Source of the DNA: Tigriopus japonicus
Lineage: Eukaryota > Arthropoda > Copepoda > Harpacticoida > Harpacticidae
DNA: 64,000 bases
Assembly (NCBI GenBank): GCA_010645155.1
Contig: CM021323.1
Span: forward strand, 3,968,341 to 4,032,340
Reading direction: 5' to 3'
The notes beneath the pieces are model-generated. The model was not told the DNA's origin and made no database searches. It worked only from the letters and a program-made list of their open reading frames with translations. How positions within the stretch are numbered: the stretch's first letter is position 1; the number at the start of each line of letters is the position of its first letter. Below, in pieces: positions 1 to 12,800 of this stretch. The translations under genes were made by a program, and so were the position numbers.

Positions 1-1619
1 TGAGTGCACCTACATCAGATCGTGCATGAATGTGTCTTGTATGGTTCGACTTGATAAAATGATAAATGTATGGAGGTGCGACTGGTCTCACTAAAAACAT
101 CTCCCTATTCACATTCATTTGTGATGAACTCAAGACCTTTTGTATAATTCTTATTTTTAATACAGAGCAATCTTCTTTGTGATCATCGCATGCATACATA
201 ACAGAAAAATGGGTTGACGAGGCCATAATTGGATTCATCTTGATTACTGCAGATCTCTTTGAAGACAGAATGTGAAACCATCATCAGATTTGGCTGTCCA
301 AACTCAGCAAGGGTCCCGTCGCCAACTGATTCAACTTGATTAAGTTGTACAATTGCACACAAATTGTTTTGTTAAGGCTCGAATGCTACGAGTTTGAGAA
401 ATTTGGTTTGGTTCTATTCTTACCCAGGTGGTGACTCAATCAATAGATGGTCCTCAAACTCCTCCAAAAGCTCGAAATAAAAGACGAGCCTCATGCAAAT
501 TTGAAAGAGTACGACTCCGGCTGGTTTTGTGCCATTTTCATAGTTATGCGACGGTTGATCTAACTTCACAAAACAGCAGAGGCAAAGCGATAGATATAAC
601 GATCGTGGTAAAGATATCAATCCTTAATATCATGGAAATTTGCATAATTCATTCACCAAGAGGCTGGACCTGCTTGAAACAGGTTTGCCAATGAATAATT
701 TGGACATAATAGATTTTGATTCGTAAACCAAATTGATATTTATGTGCAAGACTTGAACTATTACATTTGTCTGGGACGTTAGTGTCATACTCATGTAAGA
801 GGCCCACAACAAATATTTGAGGCCATCGTATTACATTTCCGTCAAGTAATCGACACAGAAACCTACATACGGTTCTTAGCCCGCCTTTGTGTGAGATTGT
901 TGTCTCTAAATCGACAAAATTGGCCTCTAAGCCCTCTCCGAGTCATTGATTTTTTTAACCACTCCTTATGAAGGTCGATTTGAAAGCCAAAAGACTGCAG
1001 TGCGACTGTGAACGTTTCTCACAATTCTGCTTTCATCATTCATTCCTGACTCTGGAGGTTGAAAGTACGTCGGGCCTTTAACACTGTTGTTTTTGAGAGG
1101 ATTGAAACACTCTGAGTCAAACCCTCTTACCGAACGATATTTTTGCTACCTTTTGGGTGCATTTGATTCTGAGTGATGATGGCGTTTATTTTCGTTCACC
1201 AGAAACTGCACAGAAAAATCTCGACAAGACTTGTTTCGAGATTACGGCGATGAAACCAACCTTATTTGGCCATGATACGCTTGCCAATTCAGGCTGTCAT
1301 ATTTGAAACAAAAAATGACTAATTTGCATTAAGATAAGCCTTGTGGGTGCTTGAGGGTTTCAAAACTTTCTTCTTTATGGCATTGGTAGAACCACAAGGA
1401 ACAGACCATGGAGATAATCTCGCACTTTTCGCTCGCGGTTTGCACAAATAGAAGACAAAGTGGTAGAGGCAAGTATGGATATGAATTTGAAACACGAACA
1501 TCAAGCAAGAAAAAGAGACAATAGGAAGAATTGATGAAAGCTGATTATGGACAATGATGGTAAAAAGAACACTCCTGGTACAATACGTTTGATTGTCACT
1601 GGTTTTGAACCGAGGTCAA
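1..1619. other. Non-coding, no feature recognised
   Basis: AT-rich sequence with only short ORFs of random composition on both strands. No splice-linked exons, tRNA or repeats were recognised. Confidence 0.5.
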
Positions 1620-1919
1620 TCATGATTGAGGCGGTTCTGCTTCTGGCGATTGAGCGGGGTTTTGGGTGGTGGTCTCTGAGCTTTCTGTTTCTTGGGGCTG
1701 GGTGAGATCCAAAAGCTCATTTGAGTCCAACTGTTGTTCCAAGCTTGCCTTGACATTCGAAACGGATTGTTTGAGGATCCTCAATCGCTTCAGTCGTAAG
1801 GCTTTTTCGTCCGCCCATTGACCTAATCGTGTCTCTCGCTCCATGGTTTCCTTTTGAACCTTCTGTATGTGCTTGATATCAGCCGTTTCACAAACCATAC
1901 GAGCACCAAAGATTGGCAT
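1620..1919 (-). CDS. Small coiled-coil hypothetical protein
   Basis: Single-exon ORF of 99 codons starting at an ATG in a very good context (CCACCATGCC) and ending at TGA. I do not recognise the family. The protein is rich in Lys/Arg/Glu/Leu with no Gly/Pro from about residue 13 to 70, which suggests a charged helical or coiled-coil core. This is followed by a low-complexity acidic Gln/Glu/Ser/Thr/Pro tail. No signal peptide or membrane segment is visible. It is isolated in otherwise non-coding sequence and no obvious splice partners were seen. It could be a real small arthropod gene or a fortuitous ORF; length, start context and protein-like composition favour a gene. Confidence 0.45.
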   Translation of the reverse strand: MPIFGARMVCETADIKHIQKVQKETMERETRLGQWADEKALRLKRLRILKQSVSNVKASLEQQLDSNELLDLTQPQETESSETTTQNPAQSPEAEPPQS

Positions 1920-2769
1920 GGTGGATATTTAAAGGATGGGTAGTGTTTCGAGAAGACTTTTGAATTGCACTTGGGCTCGAAGAGCTGTATATCGTTTTAC
2001 TGTCCTTCAGGAATTAGTCCGTTGAGAATGTACTTGTTTGTGGTTATATTTGGTTTGATCGTTCGCCTCAATACCTGCCCATTGTCACTTCATGGTTTTG
2101 AAAGGGCCTTCTTCACCCTGCTTTAGCACAAAGGACACCTAGTCGGAAAGAAGGAAAGGTCTTTCCAAATTCCTGTTGAATAAGTAATCCAGTGTCATCA
2201 ACTCATCAAGCCCAACCAAGTGCGATTAGGTGGAAACCAAAACGCGCTAATGTGGCTGCCCAACTTTCTTTGTTGGTTATAAGTGCAGAGCTTTGACGGG
2301 CGCCTTTCTTATCGCATGAAAAGATAAACATTAGCTTTCTCAACTCAAGGATGTTAAGTTAGTGGATTAAGTTATTTGGGATTTGATGTAGAGAAAGTAG
2401 CTCACTCATTTCAGGAGCTTCCAATCATCAACAAAATCGTCTTTCTTTATGATACTCAAAAAGGACCATTTGTATCTGACCCCTGACTTTGAATTAACCA
2501 TCGCTAAAAATGGTTTGTGGGCTTGACTGCTTTTGCAGTCCAGCCATAAGTGGGTCCAAAAACGTGTGTCAACCAACACTTTACTTGGCAATATTTTTGA
2601 GCCAAAAAAGGGACACGTGTAACCAACAATTTTAGTAAATGACCACTCGACTCCCTCTCCTATCTCCGAAAAAAAGAGGTACTAATAGTACAAACCTCTT
2701 GTAGCAATTGAGTATTTCTGAACTCCAGATTTAAAAAAAAAAACTTTAAAATGTTGATGGAGAGTCCCG

Positions 2770-2810
2770 AATTCGGACACAAAAATGGGCGCGATTTTTG
2801 TGTCCGAATT
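2770..2810. repeat. Perfect inverted repeat (hairpin), 17-bp arms
   Basis: The left arm 2770-2786 reads AATTCGGACACAAAAAT, and 2794-2810 is its exact reverse complement. A 7-nt GC-rich loop (GGGCGCG) separates them. It lies in non-coding DNA. The arms are too short for a typical pre-miRNA; it could be a cruciform or a transposon terminus remnant. Confidence 0.8.
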
Positions 2811-3185
2811 GGATTGTGCAAAGCAAATCTCTACCTCAATAGACGACATCGCCTACCTATGGCAATTTGCCAACAATTTTTAAGATTTGCTAATTCGTTT
2901 TAACAAAGCAAACCAACGATTACGTTTGGCCAAATAGGTCAAGGCGACCCCAGATTCAAGGCTAAGGATTCCCGGGAAATCTCGAATGCTTGTGGAGGAT
3001 TCCAGGGTCACAAGTACATCGGATGTATTGATGTGAATCGTGTGATGGACAAATGATTACTCTGATCCCAGCAGGCCATCAATATGAATCAGAATATATG
3101 CACGGTTGGATGGGAGTTCACATCATATGCACAAATCTTGAGTAATGTTGCGATGTGAAAGGCAAAGAATGGAAGTGTGTGAGTA

Positions 3186-3187
<2 letters not shown>

Positions 3188-3219
<32 letters not shown>
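3188..3219. repeat. (GA)n microsatellite
   Basis: A nearly uninterrupted run of AG/GA dinucleotides of about 32 nt in intergenic DNA, read directly from the sequence. Confidence 0.9.
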
Positions 3220-5510
3220 CCAACGCCATAAAAATGCTTCATTTTAGCGACTAACAAGCCGTGCTTTGTCATTCATCCATTCTTCATTGAAGAGTGAAAC
3301 ATGTCGTCCGCTTGGCGGTTGGTCGGAATCGCTATTTCACTGTCTGTGGGTGTCGAATCCATTTGGAGAGATAACTTCTAAATAACTCATTCCTATTCTC
3401 CTGGTCCAAAGCCCGCAATGGTTTACGCGTTTTCCTTGAATAGCTTTATTTATCCATGCACTTCTCCTGCTTTTTTTTCTTTTCTCATTCTGGTTCGTGG
3501 TAGGCGCCAAATCTGACTGGTTATCGTCTCCAGTCTTTGGAAAGATAGACCTGGAGCCATAAAAGTGACATGATTTGCATGGCTCTCCTAAGAGCAAACA
3601 CCAACCACCCTGAGTCTTGGAGAGCTGGTAAATAAATATTTCTTTCAGCGTCAATAACTTGGGCTCTCTCGAGGATGAATGGGCCACGAGTCATCGGTCC
3701 ACAATGGCCCAGGATGGCCACTAAGACATCCGCCGTCCTTGTCCAAATTCTAGGGCTTCATGTAGAGCTTGAAATTTATGAACTGTCAAGGTGTAATCAG
3801 AGAACAAACGCCAGCTCATCCATCCCTCAAGCATTGTTCCGCGTTCAAAAGATTCTACGCGAAGAGCCTTGAAAAGAGACTCGATGTTCACATTCAGCCA
3901 GCTGAACAGCCGAACATGCATAACGCACCGTCCGTGTTTTAGATTCTACGCAGTGGACGCGTGAGTGTCTGAGAGATCTCAAGATCGAATAAGTGAGTGA
4001 GTGAGTGGCCCCAATGAAAATAGGGCCCCAATCCAACAGTGGTGCTTCTGACTGTGTTCGTGTTCGCGGTTCACACTGGATGTTGGGTGCTAAATTGAGA
4101 CTCAATGGATGGATGATGCCCAGGAGCCCCGCCAGCACTCATTTGTCCCGAGTGTTGTCAGATTTGTTCTGAGGGAGTTTGCTGAAAGAAAGACGAATAG
4201 AAAGACGTGTGGTGTGGCTTACAACAACTCAACGACAAGGGTGAACAACTCCGTGGAAATCTTTTGTAGTTGGTGTTTGAATCCTCGAGGGCAGACAACC
4301 AGGATCTGGGATGAAGGCCAGACATCATCTTTGGGGAGTTGTCAGAGCCATTCCATTAAGTCTAATTTGCGTGTTTAGGTGCATGTGGACATCCTTTGGC
4401 TCGGCTACCCCAGGATCACAAGGTTTGCTGAGCTTTCCGCCACTCATTTGTGTACTATCTAGCCCACAACCAATGGTTCAAGTGACTCATGCCAAGGGGG
4501 GTTTGTTGACAAATCAAATACTTCATAATGGCGAAGGAATATTGTCACTCAAGAGGCATAAATGGTTTGCGCTTTGAGTACAACCAATATTTCACTCGTC
4601 AGAGCAGAGATCATCCTGTGTCCATTATTGTTTTGACAATTCATGAACCATGAGGGATCAGCTGAAAGCAGTTTCATTTGAAATGATGAGAAATATCATT
4701 CCCATGTTGCGGGGAATGCTTTGCAATGATCTTCTCATTCAATCGCATTCCTGAGTCTTGAAGCCATCATCAACCTAAAATCACACTAACTAATGACGAT
4801 TCAGGATCTGGCATTACTTGGCTATGATCTCACTCGAGTATTGGATTCATTTTTGGTCTGTGGCCATTAATTTGTCGTTTTGATCATTAGTTTGCCGAAT
4901 TAATTACCATCGACGCGTACTCAGGATCTCCTTGGAACTCTTCGAGTATATTTCCAAAGGCTATTAGTTCATTTCACGGCCGGACTATTCCCATTCGTCG
5001 ACCTTGATTTTTTGCCCAGTAATCATCCTCACCATCCTCACCACCACAGTTTTAGGGGGAAGCTGGTCAACAACAGCTAATGTCATCATCTCTCCGTCTC
5101 AGGTTTCGTGCGTCTACTCAGTTTCGAAAAAAACGAGTAATTATTTTCGTCGGAGTTTTTTTTCACTAGAACTTTGCACACTCACATATTGCTCATACGT
5201 ACTCAAGCTAAGGTGTCGGAAATGGCCGATGTATTTTCTTACCTTAGAGTTATTTTCCATTGCTGAAAGACAATGCTAAGCGCTGTGCTAAGAAATGCTC
5301 GAAGTAGTCTGGAACTTAGATAACAGCAATTCTACTTATTGAGAAAATACGTCACAGTTCATGGACGCTGAGTTTACATAATGAAGACTTTAAAAGTATG
5401 TGTGAATCTCCTAGACGGGAAGTTCATATCGGACATCGCATTGATCCAGTTGGCGCAAGGAAACACAGCCTTGAACTCGCTCCTCATCTCATCTCTTTCT
5501 AGCCAAAATT

Positions 5511-8500
5511 ATGACCCAAGGATGGTCCATGTGCGTGGTTTTGATCTTCAGTATTCTCATTGGATTGGGCCAGGGCACCCCTCCTTGGCCAAATTCCTAT
5601 TGGGACATTCCTGGAGAGTATTGCAGTGCTCGATACCCAAGTGGTCAATGTTGTAATGGGCGGCAAGATCCGTGCAGTGTACCCATCTTGGGCACTCTTT
5701 GTTATTGCGATACGTTTTGCAATCGAACTGAGAACTCGGATTGTTGTCCCGACTACTTCACACATTGTGAGGGACTCTCGGATTATCAGTATGCCCAAGC
5801 CAGACCGGAGGAAGTGATCAGACCTGAGGATTTGGAGTGCCCTCAAGGATCATCCCGAACCACAGATGGATCCAGTAAGCTCTAAATCTATTCGAAAACA
5901 TTGCCTAATGGCTTGGAACAGTTCTGAGAAATTTTCCAACAGGTCCAAAATGCTTCTCTAATGGAAGGCTCGTGTCAACACGAGATAAAGTGGAGGATAA
6001 CTGTAATATCTGGTAAGACATCTCAAACAAGAAACCGTTGTGTGTGTTGACAATTAGTAATGTCAAACAATCCCATGTTCGCTTGTTTTGTGGAACAGCA
6101 AGTGCCAAGTGTCGCCCTCCAATAGCAATTGCATGGAACTCATCTGCGAGACCAAATTGTGCGCTTTGGAGCAACGCACCATCGACGAATTGGACTCTGG
6201 TTTCGCCTCCAACCAATATAGTTGGGAACCCACGACGAACTACTCAAATTTCTGGGGTTTGACATTGGAGGATGCCATAAGTAAGCGATTGGGGACTGTC
6301 CGACCTGAGGCTCCTGTAAGTGCGCTTGTGAGTACTACTAACCCTGTGACAGAGCATGTCTTCCCCCTTTTCTCCTGTCTTCCTGACTGATGCTCTCCAT
6401 CAATTGTCTCAGTTTGTGGCGTAAGTACACGTCATCTTTTTGACCAAATCAATACAAAGGGCAGCAAACTCAATTCTTGCAGCTCCACTTTGATATTGAT
6501 ATACTAATTCACATGTACCGCATGTCTGGGAGTCCTTAGTTTTCGTACAGAATGGATGGAGAGATCTGACATTGTTCTTCGACTTTGTGCTCGTGGTACG
6601 TAATCTTTTGGCAAACACACTTGTGGTTGTGAATTTTGTGGTTAGATTTTTTAACCAACACAAGTTTAAGACCCGACATTTGCATGCTGCTTTGTACCTT
6701 AAAGTATTTCAAATTTATTGGACTTCGGGTTTGGGCACAGATAACTAAATACATGGATACCATGGCTAATTGAGGTTTTGATTAAAGTAGAGGCATCCTT
6801 GATTGTGGTTTGTTAAATAACGCATGTCAATTTTTGAGCCAGCCAATCAAATTATCAATCAAACACTTATCCATTTGGTATTTGGAGCCTACATCCTATT
6901 TTCAGCGCAAGAAGTTGCATAGAATGACAAATACAGATTTTAAAATAAATTACACATAACACATTCTGAAATGTTGTTGCTTCAGTGATAATTGACACAT
7001 TAAGTAAGAAATAGAAAGTGACGTCATTAAATATATGTCTAAAATCTTTTTCAAGAAAACGTGACCGTTTTTTTTGGATTGTTGGTGCAAGGGTCAGAGG
7101 GTAGAGCCTCGCCCGGCCAGCGAAGCCAGCCATCACATCGTCCAAAGAAAAGGCTTTAGTCCAAAGTTGTTCCGATAGGCAATCTCATGTCCGGTATCAG
7201 AATGGTTCTCTGTCTGTGGGTGTGGATTAACGTCTAAAAGTTTCTTTAAGAAAAGTCGGGGAGGAGAATCGAACCTGGGACATCTATCACTATAGAAAAC
7301 TGCTCTAACCACGACACCACGTCTCCTCCTTAATGCAATGTGTGAATGAAATTTGGTTGACTCCAAGTCCACAATTGTTAGTCATAGCTAGGGCCTCCAT
7401 TTTTTCGTCCTCCCTGCCTTTGGGATAAAAATGCAAACAATCTGATGTTTTTCTTAGTTTGAAAAAGAAATTCAGAGTTGTATTATAGTTGGGGCTCTAA
7501 GGAGAAAGGTGGTGCAAGTTGATTTTTAACGAAGGCATTCTTATAAGAAAGGGATAACAAGGAGAGAGTACGCTCGTATGTATATGAATGTAAAGACAAA
7601 CTGAAACACGTTTCTCCTAAGAGCTCTTAAGTGGGAAGAAATAAAGATTGTAAATTACTTAGGTGTACTGTATGTATTATTATCTCAAGACAAATAGGAG
7701 TTGTTTGAGGAATGTCAAATTTCTTAACACATAGGTCAGCGATATGTCGGCAATTGAGTTCTTCTACCGTTCTGAAGACCTTCCCAAGTCGTTTGACGCT
7801 CGGGATAAATGGCCAGGAAAAATTACTCCCGTTTTGGACCAAGGAGATTGTGGAGCTTCATGGGCCTTTTCTACAATATCTGTGGCTTCTGACAGGTTGG
7901 GTAAAAATGAGCCTGGACAAGTGATCGCTCACTAAGAAGATTTCTTTTTCGTCATGCGCAGATTTGCTATTGAAGGACAAACTGAAGAAGCCTTGTCGCC
8001 CCAATCGTTGATTTCGTGTAACACTCAAGGTCAGCATGGATGCAGAGGTGGATCAGTTGACAGGGCATGGAATTTCTTACGAAGATATGGGTAAGTAAGT
8101 CTTGACCAATGCTTGTTCTTCGTTTCTGTTTGAAGTTTTGGATACTTAAACATTGGCGCTTTTTAATCATTATGTAGGAGTGTTCCCGAGGAGTGCTATT
8201 CCTTCGAAAATTTTGAAGGCTATGGTGCAGATGAAGAAGCGAGTACTTGTCGAATTCCCAGAGGGCGAAAATCTCGACCATTAAAGGCGTTTGAGGATTG
8301 CAAAGGTTTGGAGGGCCGTCGAGGTTTATTTCGAACACAACCAGCCTACAAAGTTGGGCGACGAAACACACGAGAACACCCAAGAAGAACCGAGGAAGAC
8401 ATCATGTTTGAAATCATGACACATGGGCCTGTTCAAGGTTTGTCCCTAGCTACGGCAGATTCATTGTTTAATTTGTCTTTTGAAGTAAAACATTATTCGC

Positions 8501-9384
8501 TTGAAAACTACTTTAAAAGAGATCACTTGACGACCTATTACATTGAAGATAAACATGGTTCAAATAAAAAAAAACTAAAAAAATTCTAAGTCAATGCCAG
8601 ACGGATTGGCATCAGAAAATGAAAAGGAAGGTGGAAAAGAAAGCTATTTGCCTTTTATAAATCAATGCAAAATTGTTTCTCCCCCACAAAGAAATATTCC
8701 TGAGATGTAGGCGGACGGCTAGTTTTAGAATCATTGTATGCATATTTTTTTGTACACGCAAAATATGTAAGTGATTAGGGTGGTGCAATGAATAGAGGAG
8801 TAAGAGCTCTGTTGGAACGAATCAGCCCACAAGTTAGGGTTTAAGATGACTGACAATCTTAGAAAGAACTGCTTCAACCTTGTTCACTAGGCTGGCAATC
8901 ATTTTGATTTCAGCTCTTATGGAAGTGCCCTCAGATTTTTTCATGTATCAGAGCGGAATCTACCAAAAGACCAATCTGGCATCACAGTCCCAAAAAGGCT
9001 TTCATTCCCTCAAGTTGATCGGATGGGGAGAAGAGAGAGGCATTCCATATTGGGTAAGTAAAATCAAGATGCGCAGTGATGTAACATACAAATTCCCTAG
9101 ATGACAATTCTTTTCAATAAATCCAGATTTGTGCCAACTCGTGGGGCGAGGATTGGGGTGAATCCGGATTCGTCCGGATTCGTCGAGGCGTGAACGAGGT
9201 GAACATTGAGGATTTTGTGGTAGGCGTGTGGGTTCAAACGGAAAGGCGAGTTCGAGGCCAGCAACGTGAACGCAGACAACGGCGATTAAGTCGAATGGCA
9301 GCTCGCCGAGCTCGAGCTAACCATTTTCGACGGAGACAGAGCGATAAAGATAACCAAGTCATGAACCATTACCAAGTGGGATAA
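5511..9384 (+). CDS. Tubulointerstitial nephritis antigen-like, catalytically dead cathepsin
   Basis: Eight exons: 5511-5874, 5943-6012, 6099-6315, 7735-7895, 7962-8090, 8178-8437, 8914-9053, 9127-9384. They sum to 1599 nt (532 aa) with consistent phases. An N-terminal signal peptide (about residues 1-22) is followed by a Cys-rich somatomedin-B-like module (about 35-88), a second Cys-rich segment ending in W-G-L-T-L-E-D, and a papain-fold (C1A) domain from about 225. The active-site Cys is replaced by Ser (Ser259 in D-C-G-A-S-W-A-F), as in TINAG/TINAGL1. His431 (F-H-S-L-K-L-I-G-W-G) and Asn451 (A-N-S-W-G) are kept. The protein is therefore predicted to be secreted, matrix-associated and non-proteolytic. 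Two oddities: the Cys usual in the C-terminal N-E-C-D-I-E motif is Val here, and an Arg-rich tail of about 45 residues extends beyond the usual family end. The third intron (1.4 kb) carries a SINE; the others are mostly short. The start is the first ATG before the signal peptide. Confidence 0.93.
7068..7331 (-). mobile_element. tRNA-derived SINE
   Basis: On the minus strand the element starts near 7331 with a tRNA-like head. It has an A-box-like stretch (GTGGTGTCGTGGTTAG, about 7305-7321) and a B box AGAATCGAACC at 7265-7275 in plus-strand orientation, that is GGTTCGATTCT. A non-tRNA body of about 180 bp follows, and the element ends in an A8 tract (T8 on plus, 7068-7075). The cloverleaf is imperfect in the T stem, so it is not a functional tRNA. 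It sits in the third intron of the TINAG-like gene, antisense to it. No clear target-site duplication was found. Confidence 0.7.
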
Positions 9385-9504
9385 TGATTACGATGACGCC
9401 ACAGTTGCTCGGCCAAGATCAAGCCAAAATCTCAAGAAACCCCCCAAATACTAAAGAGCTTCTAATCTTCTTCCTTTCCCTATTTTCCTCACGTAGAAAC
9501 TGCC

Positions 9505-9510
9505 AATAAA
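9505..9510 (+). terminator. AATAAA poly(A) signal of the TINAG-like gene
   Basis: Canonical hexamer 121 bp past the stop codon at 9384, on the coding strand. Confidence 0.6.
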
Positions 9511-9883
9511 ACTGCCGAGTTTTTTATGGACGATTATGCTACTCAAATGTATCCAAAATAGTAATCATCTGAATGAAGGCATTAAACAGTATTCTCAGCA
9601 GACAACTGAAGTTGTTTTTTTTCGGCATTTTTTTCGAACGAGCGAGCGACTAAATAAAGATCTGTATTTCTGTAGAGCATAAGAGACAGAGAGATTCGTT
9701 GGCAAATGATGACGATTCGAGCGAATACTGATTTAACTACTTCTCATCCCAAGCCAGTGGAATAATAAAGCATAAAGAGGCATCATGGTAAAAAAACATA
9801 TTTAAGAAACAAATAACTTATCCTTTCATCCAACTATCTGTGGATGAGTTCAACAACAGCCACTAAATACTACATAATTCAGG

Positions 9884-12800
9884 TCACAATAATGTGGAAT
9901 GTCGCGAAATGTGCTCGATCGCAGCCAGGAGATCGTTTTTCATCCGAACAAAGAGCCGTCCTTTCTTCCACGGATTCTGCAGGTTCAAAGGCTTGAAATC
10001 GTCTCGCAGACATCTTTCTCGATTCCCAATCACGGCCACGAGGCAAAAGTTCTTGAGACGCTCGTTCTCGTAAATCGGTCCCTCTTTGCCCTTTAAGATG
10101 ACCGCCATATTCAGTTGTTTGATGACGAGGTCAATCACTTCTCGGGCCGTCGTCGAATGGGTCACGTTCAATTTGACCGATGTACCACTAGCCAAACCAG
10201 TGTCATAGGCCGCATAAACTTGCAGAACATTGGGTTCAGGGGAGTCCGGCCGATCGAAATTGGCAAAACGTCCGCCTTGTGTGATTCGTGGGTCAAAAGT
10301 ACCTGAACTGACTGAACTCGACAAGTTCTCATATTGCGGTGGCGGGGCATGGGATGAAGTGCGAGGTTGAGTACTTGGAACTGGCCGTGATGGGGTTTGA
10401 TCTGAGGTGGAAGAAATTGACGAGTTTGTACTATGATGAGATTGAGTGAGGCTCGACAAAGATGAGGGTGGTCCCAATGCATTCGGATTCAAGCCCAAAG
10501 TATGATGATGGTGATGATGATGATGACCCCCACTCATGGGTGGGACGGGCTGGGGAAAGTTGTGAACTTCGTTTTCCTTGTTGCTTTGGTGGGACAAGTG
10601 AAATTCAAGTGGGTCCGACCTTGTGGTGGGTGTGCGCGTCAACTTTGTTGAAGTCGACGGATTAGAAGAACGAGGATTCGAGCCACTGGCATAAGCTCGA
10701 TCCGACACGGACGAAGAGCTCCGTTGGAAGACGGAAGATTGCGAGATGGTCGAGTTCTGTCTCGAAATGGAGAGGGAAAAGCGGCTGTCATCGGGCACGT
10801 AGGACTGGTTTGAGTACCAATCTGAAATGTTTTCGAACTTGACCCCACATTCCGAACCTTTTCGGCGGGCTTCGGAAAGGACGTCTAGAATCCATCGGAC
10901 GTCTTTCCACGAGTCTTCGAGTCTTGAGTGAAAGTTTTGGAGTTTGTGAAGGTAACCTTGGGTCTCCTCCAGCTCTTTGGTGGAGAAGGCTTCTCTCTGG
11001 TTCTGTTTCGCACTGAGCAATTCGAATTCCAAGTAGAGCGTGGCGCGAGAAAACGCGGTTAAGAGATCACGAAAGTAGGCACGAAGGTGAAACACTTCAA
11101 AGAGTTGAACAGGTATGGATAGGAGATCACTTCTCTCGAGATTCAATGGTGGTCGGACGTCGGCCACGCTACACACGTGCTCCGAAGAAGGAACCACCAG
11201 GATCACAGAGATTTCCGCCGAGAGCTCGAAAATCTCGGCGTCATAGAGTCGGTGGGCGCCTCGCAATTCCTCTGGGATGTCCAAGGTGTCAAACAATCGC
11301 TTCATGGAAGCCTCGAGCTGACTGCCAAAGGCGAATTGAGATTCCGTGGGCTTGAGATGCTTTAGCAAATGATATTGCACATCCGACCCTTCTTCACCTT
11401 CTCCAGCCAGAAAGTTGGTGGTGGGACTAGGCGCTTGCATCGCAGACGTTTGGCTGAAGATCCGCCCCAATTTATTCACCCATGCCCATTCGTCGCAAGT
11501 GACGTGGGGGTTGGCACGCACTTTCACGTACGGCAAGATCGAAGGACTCGTGTTGGTCACCATGACCCGCATGCTATCTAGAGCCGAAACGGCTTGAATG
11601 TAGCACAGATAGAGTCCCTTGGAGAGGCAAATTGCACTAACTTGATGAAAGAGGATCTGTTCCCGAATGGTCAAACGAATCTGATCCATGGCGCTGTGCT
11701 CTGAATCGGGTCCGACTTTTTGAGCTTTGGTCAGAGGCACCCATTTCAGACTGAGACTCACCAATGACTTGGGCTGACGGATGTGACTCACCATTGAGAA
11801 CACGACCGATCCATCCGTCAGATAAATCGGCGTATGATAAGGAAGGCCTAACTCGCACAAGCCCAAAGCGTGCTGCATATTTTGCACGGCTTGTAGGAGC
11901 TTCAAGCGGAAACTGGTGGCCGACGTGTGATTGAGCTTGGACGTTTCTTGACGGACTCGTTCCACATCCCCGAGGGCGTGTCCGAGTTTGGCAAACCATT
12001 GGTATTCGCTCATCAGGTTACCCGTGTATTGATCACAAATTTCCATGAGCGGGAGCACCTCTTCGTTGGTCGTGAGGATCTTGTCTTCGTGGAAGAGAAT
12101 ACAACAAAGATAGGCTCGACCCGATATCAAACACTTTTGCAACTTGGGAGCCGAACTCGTGGTGAAGAGTTGTCTCAACCCCCCCTTGCGTTTGGAAAAC
12201 TTTTGCGGCTCATAGGCCTCGTCATCTTGGCCCACGAAATGGTTTAAGATGTCTTGACAGATATCGAATTGCCGGTTTATACGGGGCACCCGATCTTCCA
12301 CCCCGCGCCAAGATGAGGGCACCACGGATTTCGGGGTGGCGGCGCTGAAGGGTCCAAATCCCTGCGGGTTGCCAAACGAGGCCCGAATAAAGTACCGCTG
12401 ACCCTCAACCAGGTCATCAATGACCGTGGTCAAGGTCTTGACGTTTTGATCGATCAGCTCGCCTTCGACCCGCGCAAAAGAATCCTGTCGACTCCACTGG
12501 ATTTTGTACTTGGTGAACGAGGCTGGCCCTCCGCCCATATCCGGTTCATGCAAACGCACCGACACGCAATTCGAGCCCACCACTTCGGCCTCCACCGTGG
12601 GCGGGGCGTGAGGTCGACCCTGGGCCTCAAAGCCTTGTCGTAGTCGACGCAAAGTGGACACGCGTTTCTGCCACAAGCTCTGCTGCTTTTCGCACTCTTT
12701 GAGTTGGGCCTGACTGAGCACGCCCGCCGCACCCGGGGCCCCGTGGGCCTGCCCATTTTGGGTGGCCCGCATCAGTTGGCCGAATTTCTCGACCTGTTTC

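Larger units (their letters stand above)
1923..5510. other. Intergenic region upstream of the TINAG-like gene
   Basis: About 3.6 kb without a supported gene. It contains a perfect 17-bp inverted repeat (2770-2810) and a GA dinucleotide run (about 3188-3219). A 26-codon ORF at 3301-3381 looks like a short hydrophobic leader but has no continuation that I could find. 5' exons or promoter of the downstream plus-strand gene may lie here unseen. Confidence 0.45.

Noticed and set aside
3301..3381. 26-codon ORF resembling a signal peptide (M-S-S-A-W-R-L-V-G-I-A-I)
   Set aside because: It closes after 26 residues, and no donor or downstream exon could be paired with it. Too short to claim.
6409..6763. 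Minus-strand Cys/Lys-rich ORFs in intron 3 of the TINAG-like gene
   Set aside because: Could be a decayed repeat, but no transposase or reverse-transcriptase motif is visible. Likely random intronic ORFs.
7250..7331. Functional tRNA gene on the minus strand
   Set aside because: Acceptor-like ends and a B box are present, but the T stem does not pair, the anticodon arm is poor, and a long body and poly-A tail follow. It was called a SINE instead.
10462..12760. Numerous small ORFs on the plus strand opposite ANKFN1
   Set aside because: Shadows of a GC-richer coding region; the compositions reflect reversed codons.
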